DNA of 64,000 nucleotides from NCBI GenBank assembly GCA_023435565.1, contig JAEYRN010000088.1, forward strand, positions 10,973 through 74,972, written 5' to 3'. The notes under the pieces are model-generated. The model did not search any database. It was not told where the DNA came from and saw only the letters and a list, made by a program, of their open reading frames with translations. Shown piece by piece: positions 50,223 through 59,700 of this stretch. Positions within the stretch are counted from its first letter, which is position 1; each line of letters begins with the position of its first letter. The position numbers were made by a program, and so were the translations under genes. Source of the DNA: Bacillota bacterium. GTDB taxonomy: Bacteria > Bacillota > UBA4882 > UBA8346.

Positions 50223-51989
50223 TTATGTAAGTTTTTCCTGATGGATCTGGCCGACTTTTTTCAAGCGGAGTCGCTCGGCCAACATCAACATCTCGCGAGC
50301 ATGCTGTCTGGTAGTATCGGTTACTTGAGCGCCTCCCAGCATTCGCGATAATTCTTCCACTCTTTCGTTCATGGAGAGGACTCTGACTGTAACCTCGGTC
50401 CTATTTCCCACCACTTTCTTTTCAATGAAAAAGTGGCGTTTGGCCAAACTTGAAATCTGTGGAAGGTGAGTGACACAGATCACCTGGCGTGACTGGCCGA
50501 TTAACAACAATTTTTCCGCCACTGCCTGAGCTGTACGTCCACCAATCCCCACATCAATTTCATCAAAGACCATTGTAGGTATCTGATCCAATTCAGCTAA
50601 AATTGACTTTAAAGCAAGCATAATTCGGGATAATTCGCCACCGGAAGCTATCTTAGCCATTGGTTTCAAACCTTCGCCAAGATTTGGGGCTACCTGGAAC
50701 TCAACCCGGTCCGATCCTTTGGCTGATATCTCAACTGTTCTTCCCTTAAAGGGGATTCCATCGGATTTATCAATTTGGGTAAGGCTAATTTTGAATTGAG
50801 TTTTTTCCATATTCAACTCACTTAACTGCCCTACAATAGCCTGTTCCAATTTTTGGGCTCCAAGTTGCCGGTGACGGTTCAAGATTTCCGCCAATTCTCC
50901 CAAACGGGTTTTAAGTTTGGCCAAACTCTCCTCCAGTTGTTGGGAACGTTCTTCCCGGTTGGAGATCCCGGCCAACTCCTGACTGCATTTGTCTGCATAT
51001 AATAATACTTCTGCAATAGTGGCGCCGTATTTTCGTTTCAAACGAGTAATTTCTTCCAACCGGTCCTCAATTGCGGAAAGTCGTTCCGGATCAAACTGAA
51101 TCTCCCCTTGATAACTGCGTAACTCCCGCGATACTTCTTCAACCTGACAAGCAGCTTCCCGTAATGAATTTAGAATCTGCTCCAACCGGGGGTCAATCCC
51201 GGAGACTTGATCCAGGCTCCGTTCGGCAGATCCTAAAAGCTCAACCGCTGCTTGCCCACCGGAAGAATTTTCATATAAGGCCTGATATGAGGCTGAAGCA
51301 GCTCCGTACAATTTTTCGGAAGCGCCAAGAATTTCCCGTTCTTTTAAGAGATCTTCATCTTCGCCAATGACTAGTTTAGCGTCGCTGATCTCTTTAATTT
51401 CAAATTCCAATAATTCAATTTTTCGGGCCAAATCGACCTCATTTTGTTGTAAATTGCGGTATTCATTATCCAGGTTTTGATATTCCCGGAATATCTTACC
51501 CAATTCTTCTTTGGTCTTTAAACAAAAAGATCCGCAATATTCATCAAGAAGTTCCAGTTGCTTATCAGGGAATAACAAGGATTGATGCTCGTGTTGACCG
51601 TGAATATCAAGTAAGAACTCTCCCAATTTGCCCAAAGATAGTACCGTAACCAACTGCCCGTTAATCCGGCACCGGTTTTTACTGGACACACCGATCTCCC
51701 GTTGGATAATTAACGTTTGATCCGGCCCAATCCCGACACCGATACTTTCAAGGTATTGCTTTAAATCCAAACGATTTTCCACTAAAAAAACAGCCTCTAC
51801 CGTAGCGCTTTCCGCTCCGGCTCGGATCATTTCCGAACTAAACCTGCCTCCCAACGCCAAACCCAAAGCATCGATTATAATCGATTTCCCAGCGCCGGTT
51901 TCTCCAGTCAATACATTAAAACCAGCGTCAAATTCCAAATGAAGTTCGTCGATTAAGGCCAGATTCTTTACAATAATCTCCTGAAGCAC
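50223..51989 (-). CDS. recN: DNA repair protein RecN
   Basis: SMC-like ATPase for double-strand break repair. The 588-aa protein has Walker A GETGAGKSIIIDAL near 29-42, a DIHGQHEHQSLL block, long coiled coil (about 150-370), the signature KIASGGELSRIMLALK, Walker B MVFDEIDVGIGG, and VTHLPQISSLA. The start is GTG 51989 with AAGGAGGT upstream, 4 bases after argR. The order nadK-argR-recN is standard in Bacillota. Confidence 0.96.
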   Translation of the reverse strand: MLQEIIVKNLALIDELHLEFDAGFNVLTGETGAGKSIIIDALGLALGGRFSSEMIRAGAESATVEAVFLVENRLDLKQYLESIGVGIGPDQTLIIQREIGVSSKNRCRINGQLVTVLSLGKLGEFLLDIHGQHEHQSLLFPDKQLELLDEYCGSFCLKTKEELGKIFREYQNLDNEYRNLQQNEVDLARKIELLEFEIKEISDAKLVIGEDEDLLKEREILGASEKLYGAASASYQALYENSSGGQAAVELLGSAERSLDQVSGIDPRLEQILNSLREAACQVEEVSRELRSYQGEIQFDPERLSAIEDRLEEITRLKRKYGATIAEVLLYADKCSQELAGISNREERSQQLEESLAKLKTRLGELAEILNRHRQLGAQKLEQAIVGQLSELNMEKTQFKISLTQIDKSDGIPFKGRTVEISAKGSDRVEFQVAPNLGEGLKPMAKIASGGELSRIMLALKSILAELDQIPTMVFDEIDVGIGGRTAQAVAEKLLLIGQSRQVICVTHLPQISSLAKRHFFIEKKVVGNRTEVTVRVLSMNERVEELSRMLGGAQVTDTTRQHAREMLMLAERLRLKKVGQIHQEKLT

Positions 51990-51993
51990 GGTG

Positions 51994-52446
51994 CTACCTC
52001 CTTAATTGATTAAACCGTTTTAGAATCATAGAGACCGCTTCCTTGCTCCGGATTACCATTAAAATGGTATTGTCCCCGGCAACAGTTCCCACCACTTCCG
52101 GCCAATCCAGATCGTCCAACGCATCCGCTACTCCTTGAGCGCTGCCGCCGGTTGTCTTGACTACTATTGTATTTTCAGCGAAATCCACTGAAATAACCGC
52201 ATCTGCGAACATTCGCTGCGCCCGGCGTAGAATGTCTCCGGGAGTCCTATCTTGGGGTAATGAATAACGGTAATAACCATCGGGAGTCGGTATCTTAATC
52301 AAACCTAATTCCTTGATATCCCGTGATAAAGTTGCCTGAGTTACCATTACATCTTTACTTTTTAAAGCTTCCCCCAATTCTTCCTGAGTGCCGATTACTT
52401 GCTCTTTAATGATAGCGATAATCATTGCCTGACGGTTATTTTTCAT
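51994..52446 (-). CDS. argR: arginine repressor ArgR/AhrC
   Basis: Hexameric arginine-dependent regulator. The 150-aa protein has the N-terminal winged helix (IIAIIKEQVIGTQEELGEAL, TQATLSRDIKELGLIKIP) and the C-terminal arginine-binding domain with GSAQGVADALDDLDWPEVVGTVAGDNTILM, including the GDNT loop. It is 22 bases downstream of nadK and coupled to recN. No arginine biosynthesis genes are in the window. Confidence 0.95.
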   Translation of the reverse strand: MKNNRQAMIIAIIKEQVIGTQEELGEALKSKDVMVTQATLSRDIKELGLIKIPTPDGYYRYSLPQDRTPGDILRRAQRMFADAVISVDFAENTIVVKTTGGSAQGVADALDDLDWPEVVGTVAGDNTILMVIRSKEAVSMILKRFNQLRR

Positions 52447-52468
52447 AGTTTCCTTGGTAACCTCCGGA

Positions 52469-53347
52469 TCAAATTCTACCTTCCTTTAACCTGGATTTTA
52501 ATACCTCAAATAAACCTTGGCCGTTAAAACGTAACAACTTAGTAATCGATGAAATTCTTTTAAAATAAACACAATCCGCCGGTTCCAGTTCGGTTCCGGA
52601 CTGCCCGTCAGCGGTAAGCGTGACTTCGGCGTGAGAGGAATTGACACACACTTTGACTTGAGCGTCTTCACTTAGAACCACTGGTCTGGCATAAAGTGAA
52701 TGGGCGCAAATGGGAGTAACTAAAATTGCTTTTAGTCTTGGGTCAAGAATTGGACCCCCGGCAGATAAGGAATAAGCGGTGGAACCGGTTGCAGTGGCCA
52801 CAATTAAGCCATCTGCCGGATAAGTGGTAAAATACTCTTCATCAATCCAGGTCTCTAGCCTTACCATTTTTGCAAAAGCATTTCGGGTTAAGACTAATTC
52901 GTTCAAACCAACTACCTTAGCGACAGCCTGTCCATTACGAACCACTTTTGCCTCAAGCATCGCTCTTTCTTCAAATTGAAAATTCCCTTTTTTCAAATTG
53001 GTTAATGCTAATTGTAAATTATGACTCTCGACCCTGGTTAAAAAACCAAGATGTCCAAGATTAACGCCCAATAGCGGTATCTCCCGGGGGTAAACCTTCC
53101 GAGCGGCATTTAACATTGACCCGTCACCGCCTAAAACCATTACCAAATCAAGGTTATCCCACAACTCAACCGCTTCTTTGCCGAATAACGGACAACCAAT
53201 TTGGTAGGCCGTCTCTTTCTCCAATACCGGTTGAAAACCTTGTTCAGTTAATAGCGCAACCAATTTTCCGGTAAGCTCGATCGCTTCCGGTTTAACCGGA
53301 TTGGGAAGGACCAAAATATTTTTCAATCGATGCACCCTCATCATCAT
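52469..53347 (-). CDS. nadK: NAD kinase
   Basis: Makes NADP from NAD and ATP or polyphosphate. The 292-aa protein has LVMVLGGDGSMLNAAR with the GGDG catalytic motif, GVNLGHLGFL, the NE-containing VGLNELVL block, DGLIVATATGSTAYSLSAGGPIL, and a C-terminal all-beta domain. Three consecutive ATG codons begin the frame at 53347, and any of them could serve. It heads the nadK-argR-recN transcript. Confidence 0.95.
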   Translation of the reverse strand: MMMRVHRLKNILVLPNPVKPEAIELTGKLVALLTEQGFQPVLEKETAYQIGCPLFGKEAVELWDNLDLVMVLGGDGSMLNAARKVYPREIPLLGVNLGHLGFLTRVESHNLQLALTNLKKGNFQFEERAMLEAKVVRNGQAVAKVVGLNELVLTRNAFAKMVRLETWIDEEYFTTYPADGLIVATATGSTAYSLSAGGPILDPRLKAILVTPICAHSLYARPVVLSEDAQVKVCVNSSHAEVTLTADGQSGTELEPADCVYFKRISSITKLLRFNGQGLFEVLKSRLKEGRI

Positions 53348-53450
53348 TTATAAAACATAAAAGTACCTATATTTTATTCCTTATGATTTAAAATTTTCCT
53401 GCTCCAGTATATCGGAGATTAATAATTCCCCATTTCATTCTGTTATAACT

Positions 53451-53477
53451 AAAAAACGGAAACCCATTCGGTTTCCG
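53451..53477 (-). terminator. intrinsic terminator of the 52-aa membrane protein gene
   Basis: Minus-strand CGGAAACC (53477-53470) pairs with GGTTTCCG (53464-53457), 5-base loop, followed by UUUUUU (53456-53451). It ends 30 bases after the small gene. Confidence 0.8.
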
Positions 53478-53506
53478 CCTCTTATTCAATAATTTTAGAA
53501 AAAAGC

Positions 53507-53665
53507 TTATTTTTGAATTAAATTGGTTAAGGCCAACAACCCGAAGGCAACCGTTACCATCCAAAAACTAGTAAAACGTGGAATTATTATGATATCGAAT
53601 TTCATTAGAATACCAAGTATTCCAATAATTACTGCTATCCACCATATTACTCCGTATTTACCCAT
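53507..53665 (-). CDS. 52-aa small membrane protein
   Basis: Too short for a 60-codon cut-off but well supported: ATG 53665 follows GGAGG (AACGGAGGCGCTGTTT), and a terminator lies 30 bases after the stop. The protein has two hydrophobic segments, VIWWIAVIIGILGIL (residues 6-20) and FWMVTVAFGLLALTNL (34-49), joined by MKFDIIIIPRFTS. This suggests a two-helix membrane miniprotein. I do not recognise the family. It is monocistronic between rmuC and nadK. Confidence 0.7.
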   Translation of the reverse strand: MGKYGVIWWIAVIIGILGILMKFDIIIIPRFTSFWMVTVAFGLLALTNLIQK

Positions 53666-53786
53666 AAACAGCGCCTCCGTTCTCAATTTAAGCTTTTATT
53701 ATTTTTAATATGTATTCATTCACTCAATTATACCAAAAATTCGCCTATCGCTCTTGATTTTCCTGCTCGAAATTAGAATAAACATT

Positions 53787-55265
53787 TTATAGTGGAAACG
53801 GTTTATTCGCCTCATCTATAGTAACAGCTACTTCTTCCCCATCAAAATCTGCTTCTTGGTTGACGATCTCCTCGCTTTGCAAAGAGCGGGTGGCTTTATC
53901 AATCACTTCCAAACTTTCGATTTCTTCGCCGCTGGATACTCCTAATTCTTTAAAACGGCGTGCGGTAACCAAAACCCGGTTTTCCAAAGAACCAACCGCT
54001 TTATTATACGCGTCCACTGTCGAATCAATCCCTTTACGAATCCCTGCAAAATGGGCGGCCAAGGTCCGGACCCGTTCATAAAGAGTTTTGCCAAGTTCAC
54101 TAATAATCTGTGCATTTTCAGCCAATTGTTCCTGGCGCCAACCATACGCAACCGCCCGTAAAAGAGCAATTAGGGTAGTGGGTGTCGCCAAAATAACCCG
54201 TTGTTCAACCCCATATTCGATTAATCCCGGGTCTTGCTCCAATGCGGCGCTAAAAAAGGTTTCTCCCGGTAAAAACAACACGGCAAACTCCGGGGTTGGT
54301 TTGAACTGGTCCCAATATGATTTACTTGCCAACTGGGATAAATGGGTCCTAATTTGGCGCGCATGGTCCTTTAATTTGATTTGTTTTACCGAATCATCCT
54401 GGGCTTCCAATGCTTCCAGATAAGCCTGAAGTGGAGCTTTGGAATCAACAATAATATTTTTATTATTGGGCAATTTGATAACCATATCCGGACGTAACCG
54501 TCCGGTCTCGGTAGTAACCGACTCTTGTTGCACGAAATCACAGTACTCAATCATTCCGGCCATTTCGACAACTCGTTTTAATTGAATCTCGCCCCAACGG
54601 CCCCTAACAGTCGGAGTCCGTAAAGCTTTCACCAAATTGGCGGTTTCGGATTGTAGTTGAATCTGAGTGGATGCCAAAGATTTCACTTGTTCGGTTAGAC
54701 TAGTGTAGGCGATATCGCGATTTTTTTCAATTTCCTGCATTTTAAGGTCAACCTTATCCAGGGATTCTTTTAAAGGTTTAACCAATTCATTAATAGCCTG
54801 ATGTCTTTGTTCAAGATCGTTTTTAGCGCCTTCCTGATATTTTTCCAATGAGACCTTTGCCAACTCAAGAAACGCTCGATTATTACTTTTTAATGCATCG
54901 TCCGAAAGCGCTTTAAAAGCGTCCATCAATTTTTTCTGGGCTTCATCCAATAACGCCATTTTTTCAACGGCCATTTTTCTTTCCGCATCCAGCCTTGTTT
55001 CTAGTTTAGCCCCTTCGGCCCGAAGGCTGATTGTTTCAGCCTGGGCTTTTTCAAAACCTTGTTGTAATTCAACTAATTTCTGTTCGCGATTTTGAAGCCT
55101 TTCTTTTAAAGTGGCCAGTTCCGCTTCATACCCGGATCTGGCTTGAGCATAGCTGTTTTTAATCTTGCTCCACATTACTAAAAAGACGATTGTCCCACCG
55201 GATATAAAACTAATTATGAGCAAAAATAACGAGCTTATTTTTTCCAAATTACTCGCCGCCTTCAT
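53787..55265 (-). CDS. rmuC: DNA recombination protein RmuC
   Basis: A 492-aa protein that limits inversions at short repeats in E. coli; the fold is a predicted nuclease of the PD-(D/E)xK type. It has an N-terminal membrane helix (12-31), a long coiled coil (about 35-210), and the RmuC core: VRGRWGEIQLKRVVEMAGM, LRPDMVIKLPNNKNIIVDSKAPLQAYLEAL (catalytic D and DSK), YWDQFKPTPEFAVLFLPGE and ILATPTTLIALLRAVAYGW. The C terminus is acidic. It lies downstream of the non-coding unit at 55527. Confidence 0.93.
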   Translation of the reverse strand: MKAASNLEKISSLFLLIISFISGGTIVFLVMWSKIKNSYAQARSGYEAELATLKERLQNREQKLVELQQGFEKAQAETISLRAEGAKLETRLDAERKMAVEKMALLDEAQKKLMDAFKALSDDALKSNNRAFLELAKVSLEKYQEGAKNDLEQRHQAINELVKPLKESLDKVDLKMQEIEKNRDIAYTSLTEQVKSLASTQIQLQSETANLVKALRTPTVRGRWGEIQLKRVVEMAGMIEYCDFVQQESVTTETGRLRPDMVIKLPNNKNIIVDSKAPLQAYLEALEAQDDSVKQIKLKDHARQIRTHLSQLASKSYWDQFKPTPEFAVLFLPGETFFSAALEQDPGLIEYGVEQRVILATPTTLIALLRAVAYGWRQEQLAENAQIISELGKTLYERVRTLAAHFAGIRKGIDSTVDAYNKAVGSLENRVLVTARRFKELGVSSGEEIESLEVIDKATRSLQSEEIVNQEADFDGEEVAVTIDEANKPFPL

Positions 55266-55526
55266 TTCAATTTGGCTACAGTTTTATGTCCCCGATGTAT
55301 ATTACAAATATAATTCAAACTTGTCTTTAAATCACTACGAAACAACCACATTGACTTGATCAATTCAATATTGCGATTATATTTCCTTCATTAATTACCA
55401 TTAGCTATAATAATAGCTAATAACTATTGGCCCTTTTTCAATATTTTTTTCTGTTTTAGATTAATATTACTTTGGGGCAAACATTAGTATTGTCTAATAT
55501 TAATAAACTTAAATACCTCAAAACTA

Positions 55527-55553
55527 AAAGCCGCTCTGTCGAGCGGCTTTTTC
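55527..55553. terminator. strong bidirectional intrinsic terminator
   Basis: Perfect 10-bp stem AAAGCCGCTC (55527-55536) with GAGCGGCTTT (55541-55550), TGTC loop, T-tract on the plus strand and UUUUAGUUUU on the minus strand. It ends the leftward RNA unit. Confidence 0.85.
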
Positions 55554-55710
55554 CGTAAATAAGAGGAACGTCAAGTTTTCCAAAAACAATCTGAACTTTC
55601 AACCAATTTCCAAATTCCTTTCACGTGCCTAAAACTTACTGAACTACTAGAGTATTTCCATGCCGATTCGGTTTTGGTTTTAGGTTTTTTAGGGAAAATA
55701 GACGAACTTA

Positions 55711-55804
55711 AGAACTAAGAACTAAGAACTAAGAACTAAAGAACTAAAGAACTAAGAACTAAGAACTAAAGAACTAAGAACTAAGAACTAAGAACTAAGA
55801 ACTA
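55711..55804. repeat. 7-bp microsatellite AGAACTA, 13 copies
   Basis: Thirteen perfect AGAACTA units in 94 bases; units 5, 6 and 9 are preceded by one extra A. It lies in the middle of the predicted RNA. Such arrays change length easily by slippage. Confidence 0.95.
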
Positions 55805-55967
55805 AGATAAGGTCAATGGTACTAAAAACAACTTTGAACTAAAAAAATAGGAAACCAACCAAGATACTTACCAGTTAAACGACTAGTAATACGAAAAACC
55901 ACAAGCTCTTGACGTTCCCCTTGGTTATATTATAACTCCGGTTGTTTTAAATGTAAAGTAAATTTTT

Positions 55968-55997
55968 ATTATAACCATAAATTGGGACAAATGTCAA
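55968..55997 (-). promoter_or_regulatory. perfect consensus promoter facing the gene-free region
   Basis: Minus-strand TTGACA (55997-55992), 18-base spacer, TATAAT (55973-55968). It points away from the collagen-like gene end and into a region without ORFs. Confidence 0.7.
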
Positions 55998-56000
55998 TGG

Positions 56001-56026
56001 CAAGTTTATATTGCAAGTTTATATTG
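56001..56026. repeat. duplicated 13-mer
   Basis: CAAGTTTATATTG occurs twice head to tail (56001-56013 and 56014-56026), immediately after the collagen-like gene stop and just upstream of the minus-strand promoter at 55968-55997. Confidence 0.9.
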
Positions 56027-56635
56027 TTAATGAAAAGGATTCTTCGGTTTGCAAACAAATTGAGTATAAATACCACAATCAAAGCAATCGAACTTAACTT
56101 CTTTTTTGTCTTCTACCGGATAATCACAGATCGGGATCGTACAACTGCTAATAAAGTGTGCGGTTCCAGAAGGACCGATTGGCCCGGTAGCACCCATTGG
56201 ACCTTCCGGCCCCGGAGAACCAGTTGGTCCAGTTGCTCCCGTAGCTCCTACTCTCCCATCACACCCTGCGGGCCCGGTTGCTCCCTTCGGCCCCGGTTTG
56301 CCTTCCGGTCCGATTGGTCCTGTGGCTCCCGTAGCTCCTACTGTATTTACCGGTAGTTTGATTAAGAACTGTAGTAATCGTTGAATACATAGTAATAGAG
56401 GTTCAACAGCGGTACAAGGGCAAAGGGCGGCGATGGCATGAGTATGTAGTTTGCCGACGATTACCAATAAGCAGTTAATGACGCCCAATATATTTTGACT
56501 TCTTAAAAAGGATTTAGCCAAGTCAAGATCTTCTTGGAGCAATTTTTTAAAATCATTTTTAACATTAAGCTCGTTAATTTTAGCGTCAATCTCCAATAAT
56601 TGTTCTTCAATATCATTAATACTTACAGCTTTCAA
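56027..56635 (-). CDS. collagen-like protein (exosporium/spore-surface type)
   Basis: A 202-aa protein: a helical N-terminal part (1-97, with an LCPC and several Leu-rich helices), about 19 Gly-X-Y triplets (residues 100-156, many GATGATGP and GPEGP), then a 46-residue C-terminal part with six cysteines (SSCTIPICDYP, FDCFDCGIYTQFVC). Gly-X-Y runs rich in GAT/GPT are typical of spore-surface glycoproteins such as BclA. No signal peptide is seen. The start is TTG 56635 with GGAGGTGA upstream. Localisation is inference. Confidence 0.8.
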   Translation of the reverse strand: MKAVSINDIEEQLLEIDAKINELNVKNDFKKLLQEDLDLAKSFLRSQNILGVINCLLVIVGKLHTHAIAALCPCTAVEPLLLCIQRLLQFLIKLPVNTVGATGATGPIGPEGKPGPKGATGPAGCDGRVGATGATGPTGSPGPEGPMGATGPIGPSGTAHFISSCTIPICDYPVEDKKEVKFDCFDCGIYTQFVCKPKNPFH

Positions 56636-56759
56636 TCAACTCACCTCCCCTCTGTATGTTATTTATTCATTATACGGAGAGATGAGTAAATTAGCGCTAA
56701 AGGCTAAAAACATTTTATGCTTTAAACCAAGTTATTGAAAATAATACTGAACCTCTTTG

Positions 56760-59700
56760 TTAGGAAATCAAAAACCATGCCGGACGATTATCGGTTGAAT
56801 CTACCCCGCTTTCCAAAAATTTAAATTGAAATCCGTGAGGTTCTAGAAGATCTATTATTGAGATAAGGTCTTCCCCGCCTACAATCCATATTGTACCGCC
56901 TTGAGATCGAAGGTCGATAATCTCCAGTCCGTGATCACTTAAAAAATCAAGTAAGTCAAACCTGGCTTCAGGAAATTTTTTAGCGAGTTTCATTGCAAAA
57001 GTTTTCAAATGGGAAACCGGTGCTTCTTCAACAATACTTTCAATACTTGCGGACTGCTCAGCCCGGGACTTCTTGATTATCCTACTAAACTTCTCTTTTT
57101 CGTTAGAACACCCATGAATCCCTTTGGTTTCTTGAGAAGGTTGAATATTGTTCTTGCCAAACATAATAACATTATCTTGCTTAACCGGTTGTATAACTTC
57201 TATTGGATCATTTGCATCCGTCTTTATTATTTTCGACTCTGCACTTATTTTACTTCCGATCAATTGATTATAAATTTGACCAGCTTGGCAAATAATCCGC
57301 TCTTTTAATTCGAAACCGCAATCATTAATAACCAGCTCATGATTTTCCTTTTTCGGATCAATTTTAAGCTCGGCAAGTCTATCTAAAATCGGTTTAATGG
57401 ACCGTTCCGGATTGCGGAAGAACTGACTAGCTCTAATACGAATAAATGTCCAACCAAGGCGCTCAAGTAAAGCTTGCCGTGCCATATCTTCCGCCATTTT
57501 CTCCACAGGAAGCACCCGATCACCGTCGCATTCTATTGCCAACCGCTTACCATCACCCTCCACAACTAAATCAATGGAATAATAACCGACTTTCCACTGG
57601 GGAATAACTTGGTATCCCGCTTGCCGAAGTTGTAATAGTACTTCTTTTTCTAATAAAGATTGGGCGAGCATGTCAGTATTATTTGTGTGATCTACTAAAC
57701 ATTCCAAATTTTCAGCATGTTCGATTAAACGTCTCCGTAAATCACCGGGTTTTAAGTTAACTTTGGGATCTAATGAATAAACCACCCACATTTGGTCTTT
57801 GGCCCGACTGGCAGCTACATTAAAACGTTTTTGAAACATACTCTGATAACCGGAGTCGAGCATTTTTAAGGGTCTGCTATCCATCGGCCCATGTACAATG
57901 GATAAAAACATGACATCCCTTTCATCACCTTGAAATTGGGCCGCATTGCCACAGACAATTTTACGATTGGCGTATTCATCCTCACTTAAATGCCTGCGTA
58001 GTATCTTATCAATCTCGAGTGCCTGGTCATCTCCTAATAAAGAAATTACGCCAATAGTTTTATTTCGATATTCGGGTTGTTCAACCAAAGCCAAGATTAA
58101 TGAGGCAATTGTCTTAGCTTCTTCACGGTTAACTTTTTCATCGGATAAACCATTCGAAACACGGTACGGAATTATCGCAGGTTTTAACCGGACCTGACTG
58201 GTATCCCTCAATGCTTTAATCCGGCCCCGGTAGGAAAGTTGATTACTGAATTCGATAATCTCCGGCACACATCGGAAATGCTCAAGCAGACAAATAGTTC
58301 CGCCAAATGAAGTCCGGGCCAGATCATAAACTGACATCTGCCCATCATATAGCAGGTTGTTAGGAATGCCTTGGAGGTGCTCGGCAATCATATGTTCAAC
58401 AATCTCAATTTTTTGCCCGATGGCAAGCGGACTAACCTGCTCATGGTCGCCGACAATTACTACTTTTTGACCCAAGTATAAAGCGATTAGTCCCATTACA
58501 TCGGATTGACTGGCTTCATCGACTATTACTACATCAAACCGAGTTTCCTTAGGGTTGAAGTTCTCAGCTACTCGCGAGAGCGGCATAATCCAAACCGGAA
58601 CCGCCGTCCGGCACTGCGCCATTTTAAGACGGGCCTCAACACGAAGCCGAGGGGCCCTTTTCCCTTTACCTGATCCGATTTTTTTCATCAGATCCAAATA
58701 GCCGACTAATGACTGTCTTTCATGTATTTTAACACGCTCCAGTTGAGCAGCCCAGGCTTTGGCTTCAATCAGCCTAGAGGTAATGGTTCTCAAATCCGAA
58801 CTTAAGCTTTCAATTTTTTGTTGCAGCTCGACTAAGGACACTTGGCCGCGAAGATCCAATTCATCATTAATCTGACGCCATAACCAAGCTGCACCTGCAT
58901 CGCCGGGAACATTATCCGAAGCATGAATACCGTTACGCAAGCGAATTTTTTTGGCCCAACCGGGCGCATGTTCTTCTAAGCGCTTCAACAACAAATTACG
59001 ACGTTCAAGGGTGACTCGTTTACTATCTAAAACAAGTAATTGTTGAAAAGCTTTTTGATAAGCTTCGCTATTATTGGTTTGGATCGCTCTCTTTAAATGT
59101 AATACAACCTCGGAGCAGTCGTTTCCCAACCTTAAAAGTAGGTTTTCCATTTGTTCAAGTTGTTTCTTAAATTCATGATAGTGAAGATAATTAGCCCGTG
59201 AAGTCAAAATCGTTTGTAAAGGACCCGTCACTGCCTCTTTTAAACGGAGCATTTCACCATATGGATTTATATTGGGAGGAGACTCTTCCAAAAAACTTTC
59301 CCATTGGAACCCAACGTCTACTAAGGACCGTTCCAAAGGTGACCATGTTTTTTGACGCCAATCCAGACAATTGGTGATAATTTTACAAAACTGTATTGCA
59401 GCCGTCTCAGGTTCGGTCCCAAGGGCGGCGGCTGACGGTGCTCCTTGTGAGGCTAATTGCAAATCCCAGCGCTCAACCATTTCTTGGCGGAAGATTTTAA
59501 GCTTAATTAGATTTGCGAGTGCGGTAAAGTGCTCTAATGTTTCAGGTGGTTTTCCTTTCACCTTAGAATTTTCGATAAACTTTGCCCAACTTGGATGAGT
59601 TAATTTTTGAACCCCGTTTAGTTTTGTCCTTTTAGTTAAATGCTCAATAATTTGAGTTACAGTAGCGAGTTGTCTTACTAAAGGAATATATTCCGTTATT

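Larger units (their letters stand above)
55527..55961 (-). ncRNA. predicted structured non-coding RNA of about 430 nt
   Basis: Leftward transcription unit defined by the promoter at 55968-55997 and the terminator at 55527-55553, with no ORF. A long-range 15-bp stem closes it: RNA 5' AAGGGGAACGUCAAG (55922-55908) with 3' CUUGACGUUCCUCUU (55575-55561), all paired with one G-U. An internal hairpin UUACUAGU/ACUGGUAA (55889-55882, 55875-55868) again has a U-G pair. Both wobble pairs would be A-C mismatches in a plus-strand RNA, favouring minus-strand transcription. A CCG/CGG hairpin lies at 55658-55677. The centre holds 13 copies of a 7-mer. No known class is recognised. Confidence 0.55.
55266..56026. 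other. 761-base gene-free region: predicted RNA unit, microsatellite, terminator
   Basis: No credible ORF on either strand. It holds the RNA candidate 55527-55961, its promoter, the 7-bp array at 55711-55804 and a duplicated 13-mer at 56001-56026. The part 55266-55526 shows only AT-rich sequence, presumably the rmuC promoter. Confidence 0.7.

Noticed and set aside
53523..53708. 61-aa plus-strand ORF
   Set aside because: Antisense shadow of the 52-aa membrane protein; no ribosome site.
55711..55804. CRISPR array
   Set aside because: Units are 7 bases without spacers and no cas genes are present; it is a microsatellite.
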